Source of the DNA: Pseudomonas sp. GGS8
GTDB taxonomy: Bacteria; Pseudomonadota; Gammaproteobacteria; Pseudomonadales; Pseudomonadaceae
Direction of reading: 5' to 3'
DNA length: 64,000 bases
Assembly: GCF_024168645.1 (NCBI RefSeq)
Contig: NZ_JALJWF010000001.1
Coordinates: 3,351,501 to 3,415,500 of the forward strand
Notes under the pieces: model-generated
Told to the model about the DNA's origin: nothing
Seen by the model: the letters and a program-made list of their open reading frames with translations, nothing else
The model's database searches: none
Part shown: in pieces, positions 18,705 through 27,592 of the stretch
How positions within the stretch are numbered: position 1 is the first letter of the stretch
Layout of the letters: each line of letters opens with the position of its first letter
Made by a program: the position numbers and the translations under genes

Positions 18705-18733
18705 GGCGTCTCTCCTTTCAAGAATGAGTGGGG

Positions 18734-19516
18734 TCAGTGCAGGCAATCGGCGTGTTGGCGCAGGTTCTGCCGGGCGTAGTAGTTGAACGCGGCGGCGTGG
18801 CGCTTGGGCTTGGATATCCAGTCGTGGGCTTCACGGCCCAGCTCGGGAAGAATCGGTTTGATCACACCTGCGGCCATGGCCAGCAACTGCAACTTCGCTG
18901 CGCGTTCGATCAGTTGCGCAATGACGCAGGCTTCTTCAATGGTCGCGCCGGTGGACAACTGGCCGTGGTGGGAAAGCAGGATCGCCCGCTTGTCGCCCAA
19001 GGCCCCGGCAATCAGTTCGCCTTCTTCGTTGCCCACCGGCACTCCCGGCCAGCCCTCGAGAAAGGCGCAGTCGTCGTAGAGCGGGCAGAGGTCCATGTGG
19101 GAAATCTGCAGCGGTACTTCCAGCATGGACAGCGCCGCGACGTGAGTCGGGTGCGTATGAATGATGCAGTTCACGTCCGGCCGGGCGCGGTACACCCAGC
19201 TGTGGAAGCGGTTGGCCGGGTTGGGCATGCCGTGGCCTTCAAGCACTTCCAGGTCTTCGTTGACCAGCAACAGATTGCCTGCGGTGACCTCATCGAAACC
19301 CAGCCCCAGTTGCTGCGTGTAATAAGTACCCGGCTGCGGGCCGCGAGCGGTAATTTGCCCGGCCAGGCCGGAGTCGTGGCCGTTTTCGAACAGAATGCGG
19401 CAGGTCAGGGCCAGCTTTTGCCGGTCGGTCCACGTATTATCCGCCAGGGTGTTTTGCATCTGTGTCAGCGCTTGTTTGACCAGTTGCTCCTTGGGTAGTG
19501 CTAATGTCTTGGCCAT
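18734..19516 (-). CDS. Class II aldolase/adducin family protein
   Basis: 260-aa cytosolic metal-dependent aldolase-fold protein. Zinc ligands are in HTHPTH (middle) and the later HHG motif; GHDSGLAGQITAR is the N-terminal substrate loop. Upstream in-frame ATGs at 19570 are rejected because they overlap the regulator palindrome, while AAAGGACACCG precedes ATG 19516. First gene of a two-gene operon with the DapA-like lyase. Substrate unknown. Confidence 0.87.
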   Translation of the reverse strand: MAKTLALPKEQLVKQALTQMQNTLADNTWTDRQKLALTCRILFENGHDSGLAGQITARGPQPGTYYTQQLGLGFDEVTAGNLLLVNEDLEVLEGHGMPNPANRFHSWVYRARPDVNCIIHTHPTHVAALSMLEVPLQISHMDLCPLYDDCAFLEGWPGVPVGNEEGELIAGALGDKRAILLSHHGQLSTGATIEEACVIAQLIERAAKLQLLAMAAGVIKPILPELGREAHDWISKPKRHAAAFNYYARQNLRQHADCLH

Positions 19517-19563
19517 ATCGGTGTCCTTTGGGTGGGGCATGCAAATGACACTAAAGAGGCTAT

Positions 19564-19580
19564 ATGACACATTGTGTCAT
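19564..19580. promoter_or_regulatory. 17-bp palindromic operator candidate
   Basis: Perfect ATGACACA-T-TGTGTCAT palindrome between the divergent aldolase (start 19516) and XRE-cupin regulator (start 19626). A half copy (ATGACAC) is at 19545-19551. Position and symmetry fit the binding site of the adjacent HTH_3 regulator; binding itself is inferred. Confidence 0.65.
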
Positions 19581-19625
19581 TGGCAAGGACAAATCGTTGC
19601 CTCCTTGATGGATTAATCGCTCTAC

Positions 19626-20168
19626 ATGTCTATCCGTTTGAAATTACTGAGAAAAAAACTTGGCGTGACGCTGGAGGGCTTGGCCGAAAAATCCGGCATG
19701 ACCAAGAGCTATCTGTCGAAAGTCGAGCGCGGGTTGAATACCCCGTCGATCGCCGCAGCGCTGAAATTGGCCAAGGCGCTGAACGTGAAAGTCGAGGAAT
19801 TGTTTTCCGAAGACAACGTCAGCCTCGACAGCTACAGCCTGGTGCGCAGCGACGAACGCCAGTCCCTGGCCGCCAATGACCAGAGCCCGGGTTATGCGGT
19901 GCTGGCCCATCAGGTCAGTGAGCGCAGCCTGTTGCCGTTCATCATTTACCCGCCGAGTGAGTTCACCGACAAAACCTTCAAGGAACATCTGGGGGAAGAG
20001 TTTCTGTTCGTTCATGAAGGGCAGGTGGAAGTGGACTTTATGAACGAGCGAGTGCTGCTCAACCGTGGGGATGCGCTGCACTTCAATGCGCAGAAACCGC
20101 ATCGCCTCAGATCAGTGGGCGAGGCGCAGGCGCAGTTGCTGGTGGTGGTGCATAGCAGCGAGGAATGA
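19626..20168 (+). CDS. XRE-family regulator with C-terminal cupin
   Basis: 180 aa: HTH_3 domain in residues 1-60 (GMTKSYLSKVERGLNTPSI recognition region) and a cupin_2 sensor domain (~105-178). Such proteins sense small metabolites or metals via the cupin and regulate neighbouring catabolic operons. Divergent from the aldolase pair with a perfect palindrome in between, so control of that operon and itself is likely. Confidence 0.9.
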   Translation: MSIRLKLLRKKLGVTLEGLAEKSGMTKSYLSKVERGLNTPSIAAALKLAKALNVKVEELFSEDNVSLDSYSLVRSDERQSLAANDQSPGYAVLAHQVSERSLLPFIIYPPSEFTDKTFKEHLGEEFLFVHEGQVEVDFMNERVLLNRGDALHFNAQKPHRLRSVGEAQAQLLVVVHSSEE

Positions 20169-20183
20169 AGTCATCGGGGTTTT

Positions 20184-20319
20184 GTGGCGAGGGGGCTTGT
20201 CGGAACGCCGCATCGACCCGTTCGGCTGCGCAGCAGTCGTAAAACCAGAGAACTCGGTGTGACTGAAGATACTAGGGGGGCCGCTTCACAACCCAACGGG
20301 GGCAAGCCCCCTCGCCACA
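20184..20319. repeat. Long inverted repeat (TGTGGCGAGGGGGCTTG class)
   Basis: Arms TGTGGCGAGGGGGCTTG (20184-20200) and its complement (20303-20319) enclose about 100 bp including a GCCGCATCGACCCG segment. A second repeat family, distinct from the GCGGGCTTGCCCGC class. Confidence 0.8.
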
Positions 20320-20321
20320 GA

Positions 20322-21341
20322 TCAGACCTCGACCGGCACGGTCAGCTTAGGGTTACCCAGCGCATGGGTCTTCGAATCAAAAAACCGCAACGCCACACCC
20401 GTGCCCTCGAACACCTTCGCGTAATGCCGTTTCTGATGCTGGATGAACGCCTTGCTGCGTGGGTAAATCGAGATCGCTACGACTTTCGGTTTCGCCTGGC
20501 GCAACGCATGAACGATGTGACTGTCCTGCTCGCCAAGGGCCTGCCCGAAGATGCACAACCCGTCGCCATGGCCCAGTAACTGGTCGTAGCAGAACGACAG
20601 GTAATCCGAACTGCGAATCGTCTTGAGTTTGTCTTGCGCCGGGCCTTCGTTGACGAACAGCGGCACGTCGTCGAGGGTCTTGATCGTATTGTTGATCGCG
20701 AAATTGCCCAGCAACGTCCCTTCGGTCGACATCAGTTTGCGTGCCGTGCCGTCCTGATTGCGCACCAGATGCAAGCCGCCGTGCAGGTACAGCAACCGCG
20801 GCTTGTCGGTGGCGCTGGCGCTCAGATCGAAGCCCGGTTCGTCGCCCTGGAACAAGTCGGTTACGACGTCCGGTCGATGCTGGATCGCCCAATAGCTGAG
20901 CAAGTCGTAGTTGGTGGTGAACACCGTCCGATAGCTGCCCAGTTCCTGATTGATCGTCGCCAGCGTCGAAGGCTTCACCAGCCGCCACGGGATGTGCACC
21001 GCGTGCACGGTGTTGATCAGCGCTTCCTTGATCGCGTAATAGCGATTGCGCGGTGCTGCGGAGCTGACGGCCAGGGCCTTGTTGACCCGGCTAGTGGTTT
21101 TCAGCGCGCCGAGAACCTGCTCGAAACTGCGCGTCTGCATCGCGTCGAACACGCTCAGCTCGGACTGGCTCAGCGGTTTTTCTTCGACGGTGCGGGCGTT
21201 TTCGAACAGCGAGTCGTAGCCGAAGTCGTCCCACACGGCGCGGCTGGCACCGTTACCCACCAGCAGGCCGCCGAACGAGGCGGTGGTGCGCAAGGCGTTC
21301 CAGTCTTCAAGTTGGGCATCGACATCCTGGAAATCGGTCAT
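20322..21341 (-). CDS. DUF4917 family protein, SIR2-like
   Basis: 339-aa protein resembling DUF4917, with SIR2-like landmarks: LLVGNGASRAVWDDFGYDSL near residue 25 (nucleotide-binding loop), TTNYDLL near 140, LYLHGGLH near 190 and a GxxLGEQDSHI motif near 270. These are the positions of the NAD-binding residues in SIR2-like_2 proteins; many such proteins are NADases of phage defence, but no partner gene is visible here. Single gene, start ATG 21339-21341. Function unproven. Confidence 0.7.
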   Translation of the reverse strand: MTDFQDVDAQLEDWNALRTTASFGGLLVGNGASRAVWDDFGYDSLFENARTVEEKPLSQSELSVFDAMQTRSFEQVLGALKTTSRVNKALAVSSAAPRNRYYAIKEALINTVHAVHIPWRLVKPSTLATINQELGSYRTVFTTNYDLLSYWAIQHRPDVVTDLFQGDEPGFDLSASATDKPRLLYLHGGLHLVRNQDGTARKLMSTEGTLLGNFAINNTIKTLDDVPLFVNEGPAQDKLKTIRSSDYLSFCYDQLLGHGDGLCIFGQALGEQDSHIVHALRQAKPKVVAISIYPRSKAFIQHQKRHYAKVFEGTGVALRFFDSKTHALGNPKLTVPVEV

Positions 21342-21497
21342 TGCGTTTGTCGTCTCGAAGCAAAAGGTCTGATGGACGGCGACTTTATCACGCTCAGGCG
21401 TTGAGCCAGATCAACATACCGCGTGACTGATCGGTCGACCCTGTGCGCACCCGCCGAATCGGCATTGTCGATTCGGTTTCAGCCAGGAGACTCGCGC

Positions 21498-22646
21498 ATG
21501 AGCAGTACGTTTTTCATTCCCGCTGTGAACATCATGGGCACCGGTTGCCTCGACGAAGCCATGGACGCCATTGGCAAGTATGGTTTGCGCAAGGCGCTGA
21601 TTGTCACTGACGCCGGGCTGGCCAAGGCTGGCGTGGCATCAAGGATTGCCGAGAAACTGGCGTTGCAGGACATCGACTCGGTGATTTTCGACGGTGCCAA
21701 GCCGAATCCGAGCATTGCCAACGTCGAACTTGGCCTGGGTCTGCTCAAGGAAAGTCGCTGTGACTTCGTGGTGTCTCTGGGCGGTGGTTCGCCTCACGAC
21801 TGCGCCAAGGGTATCGCCTTGTGCGCCACTAACGGTGGGACGATTCGTGATTACGAAGGTGTCGATCGGTCGGCCAAACCCCAACTGCCGCTGATCGCGA
21901 TCAACACCACCGCCGGCACTGCCAGCGAGATGACCCGTTTCTGCATCATCACCGATGAATCGCGCCACGTAAAAATGGCCATCGTCGACCGCAACGTTAC
22001 GCCGCTGCTGTCAGTCAACGACCCGGCGTTGATGGTCGCCATGCCCAAGGGCCTGACCGCCGCCACCGGCATGGACGCATTGACCCATGCCATCGAAGCC
22101 TACGTCTCCACGGCAGCCAACCCGATTACCGATGCCTGTGCGCTGAAAGCCGTCACGTTGATCAGCAACAACCTGCGCCTGGCTGTACAGCACGGTAGCG
22201 ACATGAGCGCGCGGGAAAACATGGCTTACGCGCAATTCCTGGCGGGCATGGCGTTCAACAATGCGTCCCTTGGTTATGTTCACGCGATGGCCCACCAGTT
22301 AGGCGGGTTCTACGACTTGCCCCATGGCGTGTGCAACGCGGTATTGCTACCTCACGTGCAAAGCTTCAACGCGCTGGTTTGTGCTCCGCGCCTGACCGAC
22401 GTTGCCCACGCGATGGGGGCTGACATTCGCGGGCTCAGTCCGGAAGAGGGCGCGCAGGCGGCGATCGCGGCGATCCGCAGCCTGGCCAGGGATGTAGACA
22501 TTCCCGCCGGTTTGCGTGAGCTCGGTGCCAGGCTCAATGACATCCCGGTCCTTGCCAGCAATGCCCTCAAAGACGCCTGCGGACTGACCAATCCACGGGC
22601 AGCGGATCAGCGGCAGATCGAGGAGATTTTCCGCAGCGCGTTCTAA
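21498..22646 (+). CDS. Iron-containing alcohol dehydrogenase (YiaY-like)
   Basis: 382-aa group III NAD-dependent alcohol dehydrogenase. The NAD loop is [11 protein letters not shown] near residue 97; metal ligands lie in [12 protein letters not shown] and [23 protein letters not shown]. Close to the ethanol dehydrogenases that accompany the exa (ethanol oxidation) genes of pseudomonads, but those genes are not in this window. CAGGAGA before ATG 21498 fixes the start. Overlaps the convergent MFS gene by four bases at the 3' end. Confidence 0.9.
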   Translation: MSSTFFIPAVNIMGTGCLDEAMDAIGKYGLRKALIVTDAGLAKAGVASRIAEKLALQDIDSVIFDGAKPNPSIANVELGLGLLKESRCDFVVSLGGGSPHDCAKGIALCATNGGTIRDYEGVDRSAKPQLPLIAINTTAGTASEMTRFCIITDESRHVKMAIVDRNVTPLLSVNDPALMVAMPKGLTAATGMDALTHAIEAYVSTAANPITDACALKAVTLISNNLRLAVQHGSDMSARENMAYAQFLAGMAFNNASLGYVHAMAHQLGGFYDLPHGVCNAVLLPHVQSFNALVCAPRLTDVAHAMGADIRGLSPEEGAQAAIAAIRSLARDVDIPAGLRELGARLNDIPVLASNALKDACGLTNPRAADQRQIEEIFRSAF

Positions 22647-23809
22647 GCGTTTCGACGGCCGGGCGCGAGCACTACGCAAAGCAACGCGCCCAAGGCCAGC
22701 AAGGTGCATAACAACGACAACGGCCATGCCTGCTGGCTGGCTGCCAGGCTGGCGATACCGCCGATAATGGCGGCCATCAGTTGGTGAATGAAGCCACTCA
22801 GTGCCATCGCATAAGCTCCGCCGACCGGCGAGCCGTGGTTGGCCAGGGACAGGCTGATCGGGTAAATCAGCGATTGGCCGAATACTGCAAAGCAATAGGG
22901 CAACCAGAACAGCAGCGCGATAGAGGTGCCTGCAAGGCTACCCAGCAACATGACTGCGCTGCCGGCCAGTATCAGCCCGACGCCCGCTGTCATCAGCCAT
23001 CGCTGACCGGTACGCAATACGAAGCGATTGACCGCCACGGCCCCGAGAAAGTACGCCGCGCTGATTGGCCAGCCCAACAAGCCGTATTCCACTGCCGACC
23101 ACTTGAAGGCGCCTTGCAGAATCAGCGGCGCAGCGGTGTTGAACGCGACAATCACCCCATACCCCAAGCCTCCGGTGAGGGCCGGTAACAGGAAGGCCCG
23201 ATGACGCAGAATGTGCCCGTAGCTCGTCCAGGCGGATGATGGTGTGTTCTCTTCTGCCAGCATCGGGAACGTGACCCGCGCCACCACCACCGCCATCAAC
23301 AGGCTCACACCACCCAATAAGTAGAAAATCGCCGACCAGCCCAGCGCCACCTGGATGATCGACCCCAGGTATTGACCGATGCCCAGCGCCACCACAAAGG
23401 AAATCGATATCCAGGACAATGCCTTGGCTAGCAAGTCGCCGCGAAAACTGTCGCGGATCAGCACCCGGGCCATGACTGAAATCCCGCTGGCGCCAACCCC
23501 CTGAATCAGGCGAAAAACCAGGAACGACTCAAGCGTCTGGCCCAGGGGCAGGGCCAGGTTGCCCAGCCCATACAGGCCGAGCGCCGCGAGCAACACTGGT
23601 TTGCGGCCAATGCGCTGGCCCAGGCTGCCCCAGAACAGCATCGGCAGCGCCATGCCGATCAGATACACCGCCAATCCCCATGAAACCTGCGAGGCATCGG
23701 CGGACAGATCACCGGCAATTTCCGGCAGCGCCGACAGGTAAATGCTCATGCCCAATTGAGCGAGAAAAACCGTGCAGCAGGTGATGAGGAGGGTGGTGCT
23801 GCTCTTCAT
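22643..23809 (-). CDS. MFS exporter (Bcr/CflA-like)
   Basis: 388-aa drug/metabolite exporter with twelve hydrophobic segments; the N-terminal half has the DHA1 motif [11 protein letters not shown] after helix 2 and [10 protein letters not shown] in helix 4. The start ATG 23807-23809 is 19 bp after the end of the alpha-oxoamine synthase gene on the same strand, so the two form an operon and this pump probably exports the synthase's product. Confidence 0.87.
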   Translation of the reverse strand: MKSSTTLLITCCTVFLAQLGMSIYLSALPEIAGDLSADASQVSWGLAVYLIGMALPMLFWGSLGQRIGRKPVLLAALGLYGLGNLALPLGQTLESFLVFRLIQGVGASGISVMARVLIRDSFRGDLLAKALSWISISFVVALGIGQYLGSIIQVALGWSAIFYLLGGVSLLMAVVVARVTFPMLAEENTPSSAWTSYGHILRHRAFLLPALTGGLGYGVIVAFNTAAPLILQGAFKWSAVEYGLLGWPISAAYFLGAVAVNRFVLRTGQRWLMTAGVGLILAGSAVMLLGSLAGTSIALLFWLPYCFAVFGQSLIYPISLSLANHGSPVGGAYAMALSGFIHQLMAAIIGGIASLAASQQAWPLSLLCTLLALGALLCVVLAPGRRNA

Positions 23810-23828
23810 TTGATCTTCCCTGTTTTTT

Positions 23829-25064
23829 TCAGCCGCCGATGTCCCGGCCGTGCGTGCGTAAAAGCTCGGTGATGAGTTCACAGAAATGGCGGATCAGCGT
23901 CGTCTCCATGTCGGCGCGCAGGGTGATTCTGATGGCTGCCTTGCCTTGTGCAACCATCGGGAAAAAGACTGCCGAGGTGAAGAATCCGTGATTGGCCAGT
24001 TCAATGGCGATGTTGTTGGCCAGCGATGCCTCACCGCAATTGACCAGTCGAATCGCCATGTTGCTGTTGTGTTGTTCGGTTCGTATGAGGCTGTCAAAGA
24101 GGCGGATATTAACCTGAAGCTTTTCCTGCAGCGCAGCGAATTCCAGGGTGTGGTGTAACTGGATGGATGCCCGGCCCGCGCCAATGGCTGCACTGTTCAG
24201 GCTTTGCGACCAGTTGCTGGGGCCGCCGTAACGCGCAATGAGCTTCTTCTGCCGTTCACTGCCCAGCATCACCAGACCGCCACTGGCGCCGAACGACTTG
24301 GCCAGCGAAGCGACAATGAGGCAGTCATCATCCAGGGTATGCAGCCTGGGACGCACAAGACCGGCGCCGAATGTTCCTACAGCGGAAAGCGCGTGGGAAT
24401 CGTCCAGATACAGAAACAGCCCGTAGCGGTCCTTCAGATATAAAAGGCTGTCCATGTCCGCAACCCCGCCCATGCTGTAGGCGCCGTCGGCGACATACGC
24501 GACCCTGGTGTGCTGTTGACACAGCGATTCGAGGAAGTCCATGTCGTTATGCGGGCACGTCACGACCTTGGTTTCATCGGCACAGGCGGCTTTGAGGTGA
24601 TTCATCGAGTAATGCGCCAACCGGTCGAAAGCCATCACTGGAGGGCGATTTTCCGTGAATACGCCGCTGGCCAGCAGCGGCAGGATCCCGGCACTCGCTG
24701 CACTGCACGACAGAGTGCTCAGGCAACTGGCGCCGAACAACTCGGACAGTTCGGTTTCGTATTGGTCCAGAATTGCCAGCTTGCAGCGGTTCTTTGAATT
24801 GGCGATGCGAAGTGTGCCGGTTTCCCACAGCGTGGTCATGGCACCGTCGAGAATATCGGGATGGTGATCCAGACCCAGGTATGACGTCGTACAGAAATGA
24901 TGAAACGCTCGCCCGTACTGATCGAGCATGCGGTTGGCACTTTTTATCTCAACGTTGAGCCCCGCGATTTTTCCGGTTTCGGCGGTCTCCCAATCATGAT
25001 CGGCCAAGGAAACGAGTTTGCGGTAGTTGGTGAAGGTGCGCGCCGTGTACGGTATCTGGTTCAT
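23829..25064 (-). CDS. Alpha-oxoamine synthase family PLP enzyme
   Basis: 411-aa fold-type I PLP enzyme of the AONS/KBL/ALAS/CqsA family, which condenses an acyl thioester with an amino acid and releases CO2. DDSH is at 221-224 and the PLP lysine is K256 (ASLAKSFGASGG). The usual substrate-binding block (SGGSR..SGT..H) is replaced by RIANSKNRCK near residue 90, so it is not bioF or kbl and forms a divergent subfamily. Preceded by a ~240-bp divergent region shared with the LysR gene; co-transcribed with an MFS exporter. Product unknown; an exported alpha-aminoketone is the natural inference. Confidence 0.82.
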   Translation of the reverse strand: MNQIPYTARTFTNYRKLVSLADHDWETAETGKIAGLNVEIKSANRMLDQYGRAFHHFCTTSYLGLDHHPDILDGAMTTLWETGTLRIANSKNRCKLAILDQYETELSELFGASCLSTLSCSAASAGILPLLASGVFTENRPPVMAFDRLAHYSMNHLKAACADETKVVTCPHNDMDFLESLCQQHTRVAYVADGAYSMGGVADMDSLLYLKDRYGLFLYLDDSHALSAVGTFGAGLVRPRLHTLDDDCLIVASLAKSFGASGGLVMLGSERQKKLIARYGGPSNWSQSLNSAAIGAGRASIQLHHTLEFAALQEKLQVNIRLFDSLIRTEQHNSNMAIRLVNCGEASLANNIAIELANHGFFTSAVFFPMVAQGKAAIRITLRADMETTLIRHFCELITELLRTHGRDIGG

Positions 25065-25304
25065 GTGTGAGTGACATTCCTTGAGTGAATCTATCCGTGG
25101 GTTTGTTGCAGTTTGTGTGTATTGCCAGACTTTACAGAGAGTCCCGATGGGCTTTGAATCGGCTGTTTCCGGTAGTACTGAGAGTTGTAAGAGAATTAGT
25201 TGTAGGGCGATGCCCCGGGGTGCTGTGGGTAATTGGATGGCGGGCACGAATCGAATCCGGGCTATCCTGCCGACTCAGTCGAACCGAAATCATCGAGCCC
25301 TGCC

Positions 25305-26213
25305 ATGCTGCAAAAAAGCCTGATCCGCCGCCTCGACCTGATCACTCTCCAGCTGTTTGTGGCCGTCCACGAAGAGGGCACCTTGACCCGTGCCGCCGCC
25401 CGCGAAGCGATCGCGGTGTCGGCGGCCAGCAAGCGGTTGATGGAGCTGGAGGAGGCGCTGGGCATCAGCCTGTTCGTGCGCCAGGCCAAGGGCATGACGC
25501 TGACGCCGGCCGGTGAAACCCTGCTGCACCATGCCCGGCAGATGCTGTTCAACGTCGAGAAAATGGGTCTGGAACTGGGTGAACACAGCCACGGTGTGCG
25601 GGGGTATGTGCGGATGCTCGCCAACCTGTCGGCGATCATTCAATTCCTGCCCGAAGACCTGCGGGACTTTTCTGCGCGCCATCCGCAGGTCAAGACCGAC
25701 CTCGAAGAACGCCCCAGCAGCGGGGTGATTCAGGGCGTGCTCGATGGCGTGGCGGACCTCGGGATCTGCTCCAGCGACAGCGACGTCAAAGGGCTGCACA
25801 GTGTTGTTTATCGCCAGGATAAACTGGTCGTGCTGATGCCGGCCGATCATCCGCTGGCGAGTCGTTCGGCCCTGGCGTTTGCCGACACGCTGGACAGTGA
25901 TTACGTCGGTCTGCATTCGGCCAGTTCCATCAACATGCGCACCCATGCGGCCGCGCGCAAGGCCGGCAAGGTGCTGAGGCTGCGGATTCATGTGCCGGGG
26001 TTCGACGCCATGTGTCGGATGGTCCAGGCCAACATGGGCATCGGCATCCTGCCGCAAAAGGCTTACGAACTGTTTGGCCGGGCATTGGGTTTGCACGCGG
26101 TGCCGCTGACGGATGACTGGTCGGATCGTGCGTTGATTCTGGTGGTGCGCGATCAAGCGGCGCTGTCGCCGGTGAGCCGGATGTTGTTTGAGTATTTGCG
26201 CGGGGCGATCTGA
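25305..26213 (+). CDS. LysR-family regulator
   Basis: 302 aa: winged HTH at residues 1-65 (LDLITLQLFVAVHEEGTLTRAA) and a substrate-binding sensor domain. ATG 25305 chosen over the in-frame 25233 because it gives the standard LysR N-terminus. The CoA-transferase/lyase/MFS genes follow on the same strand, and a 6-3-6 inverted repeat at 26298-26312 lies between, so it probably activates them. It is also divergent from the oxoamine synthase gene and might control that instead. Confidence 0.9.
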   Translation: MLQKSLIRRLDLITLQLFVAVHEEGTLTRAAAREAIAVSAASKRLMELEEALGISLFVRQAKGMTLTPAGETLLHHARQMLFNVEKMGLELGEHSHGVRGYVRMLANLSAIIQFLPEDLRDFSARHPQVKTDLEERPSSGVIQGVLDGVADLGICSSDSDVKGLHSVVYRQDKLVVLMPADHPLASRSALAFADTLDSDYVGLHSASSINMRTHAAARKAGKVLRLRIHVPGFDAMCRMVQANMGIGILPQKAYELFGRALGLHAVPLTDDWSDRALILVVRDQAALSPVSRMLFEYLRGAI

Positions 26214-26235
26214 TCATTCTCGAATGGTTGGACGG

Positions 26236-26259
26236 GCCTCATCGCGGGCAAGCCCGCGA
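26236..26259. repeat. Single partial REP
   Basis: One arm only: GGCCTCATCGCGGGCAAGCC followed by CGCG, between lysR and the CoA-transferase; no partner arm. Confidence 0.65.
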
Positions 26260-26297
26260 AGACTGACCTGAGGTCGCGGTAATTCTTCTGCCAGGCA

Positions 26298-26312
26298 TTC
26301 GCGTTTCGCGAA
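26298..26312. promoter_or_regulatory. Candidate LysR-type box
   Basis: TTCGCG-TTT-CGCGAA, which contains a T-N11-A core (26299/26311), 87 bp upstream of the CoA-transferase start. Consistent with an activator site for the upstream LysR protein. Confidence 0.45.
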
Positions 26313-26398
26313 CGGTCGTTGCCAACAGAAGGTTGGATTCCATGCCACTTGGTCCTCTAGCCTTGGCGCATATTCCAAGAACAAGAGGTCCCCCCGCG

Positions 26399-27592
26399 AT
26401 GACTGCCCCCTTGAGTGCAATCAAAGTGATCGAGATCGGCACGCTGATCGCCGCGCCGTTTGCCGCGCGCATGCTGGCCGAGTTCGGTGCCGAAGTGATC
26501 AAGATCGAAGCCATGGGCCAGGGCGATCCCCTGCGTAAATGGCGCAAGCTGCACGAAGGCACTTCGTTGTGGTGGTACCTGCAATCGCGAAACAAGCAGT
26601 CCCTGGCGCTGAATCTGAAATCCCCTGAAGGCATCGAACTGGTCAAGCAACTGGCGAGCGACGCCGATGTGCTGATCGAAAACCTGCGCCCCGGCGCGCT
26701 GGAGAAACTCGGCCTGGGCTGGGACGTGTTGCATGCCCTCAATCCCAACCTGACGCTGGTGCGCATTTCCGGTTATGGCCAGACCGGCCCGTACCGTGAT
26801 CGTCCGGGTTTTGGTGCGATCGGCGAGGCCATGGGCGGGATTCGCTACACCACCGGCACCCCCGGTTCACCGCCGGCCCGGGTGGGTGTGAGTCTGGGGG
26901 ATTCCCTGGCTTCGCTGCACGCGGTCATCGGCGCCTTGATGTCGCTGCTGCGGGTCAAGACCGGACAGGGCGGTGGGCAGGTGGTCGATGTGTCGTTGGC
27001 CGAAAGCGTGTTCAACGTCATGGAAAGCCTGGTGCCGGAATACGACATGCTCGGTCATGTGCGTGAGCGCAGCGGCGGGGCGTTACCGGGTATCGCGCCG
27101 TCCAATACTTATCTGACCGCCGACGGTGCCTACGTGGTGATCGCCGGTAACAGTGACCCGATCTACAAACGCCTGATGGCGGTGATCGGCCGGGCCGACT
27201 TGGCCGAAGCGCCAGAGTTTGCGCATAACGATGGCCGCGCCGCCAAAAGTAATGTGCTCGACGCAGCCATCACTCACTGGACCAGCAGCTTGCCGATCGA
27301 TGAGGTGTTGGCTGCTCTGGAAGCTGCCGAAGTCCCGGCCGGGCGCATCTATTCGGTGGCCGACATTGTTGCCGATCCTCACTATCAGGCGCGGGGTATG
27401 CTGCTCAACGCTGAACTGCCGGGTGGCGCCTCGGTGAAGATGCCGGGCATCGTTCCGAAACTGTCCGAGACCCCCGGTGGCGTGAACTGGTCGGGGCCAA
27501 GTCTGGGGCAACACACCGACGGCATTCTTGCTGGCCTGGGCCTGACTGCGCTGGACATTGAGCGGCTGAAAACTGAAGGGGTGGTGCAATGA
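26399..27592 (+). CDS. Class III CoA-transferase (CaiB/BaiF)
   Basis: 397-aa family III CoA-transferase, which moves CoA between carboxylic acids through an aspartyl intermediate (expected in the ENLRPG...G motif region; here LIENLRPGALEKLGLGWD with Asp following). N-terminus IKVIEIGTLIAAPFAARMLAEFGAEVIKIE is typical. Overlaps the HMG-CoA-lyase gene by four bases (ATGA). With the lyase it would activate and cleave a branched or 3-hydroxy-3-methyl acid, for example an itaconate/citramalate or 3-hydroxy-3-methylglutarate type substrate. Confidence 0.88.
   Translation: MTAPLSAIKVIEIGTLIAAPFAARMLAEFGAEVIKIEAMGQGDPLRKWRKLHEGTSLWWYLQSRNKQSLALNLKSPEGIELVKQLASDADVLIENLRPGALEKLGLGWDVLHALNPNLTLVRISGYGQTGPYRDRPGFGAIGEAMGGIRYTTGTPGSPPARVGVSLGDSLASLHAVIGALMSLLRVKTGQGGGQVVDVSLAESVFNVMESLVPEYDMLGHVRERSGGALPGIAPSNTYLTADGAYVVIAGNSDPIYKRLMAVIGRADLAEAPEFAHNDGRAAKSNVLDAAITHWTSSLPIDEVLAALEAAEVPAGRIYSVADIVADPHYQARGMLLNAELPGGASVKMPGIVPKLSETPGGVNWSGPSLGQHTDGILAGLGLTALDIERLKTEGVVQ

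Noticed and set aside
23829..25064. Annotation as bioF or kbl
   Set aside because: The substrate-binding block differs and no biotin or threonine genes are adjacent.
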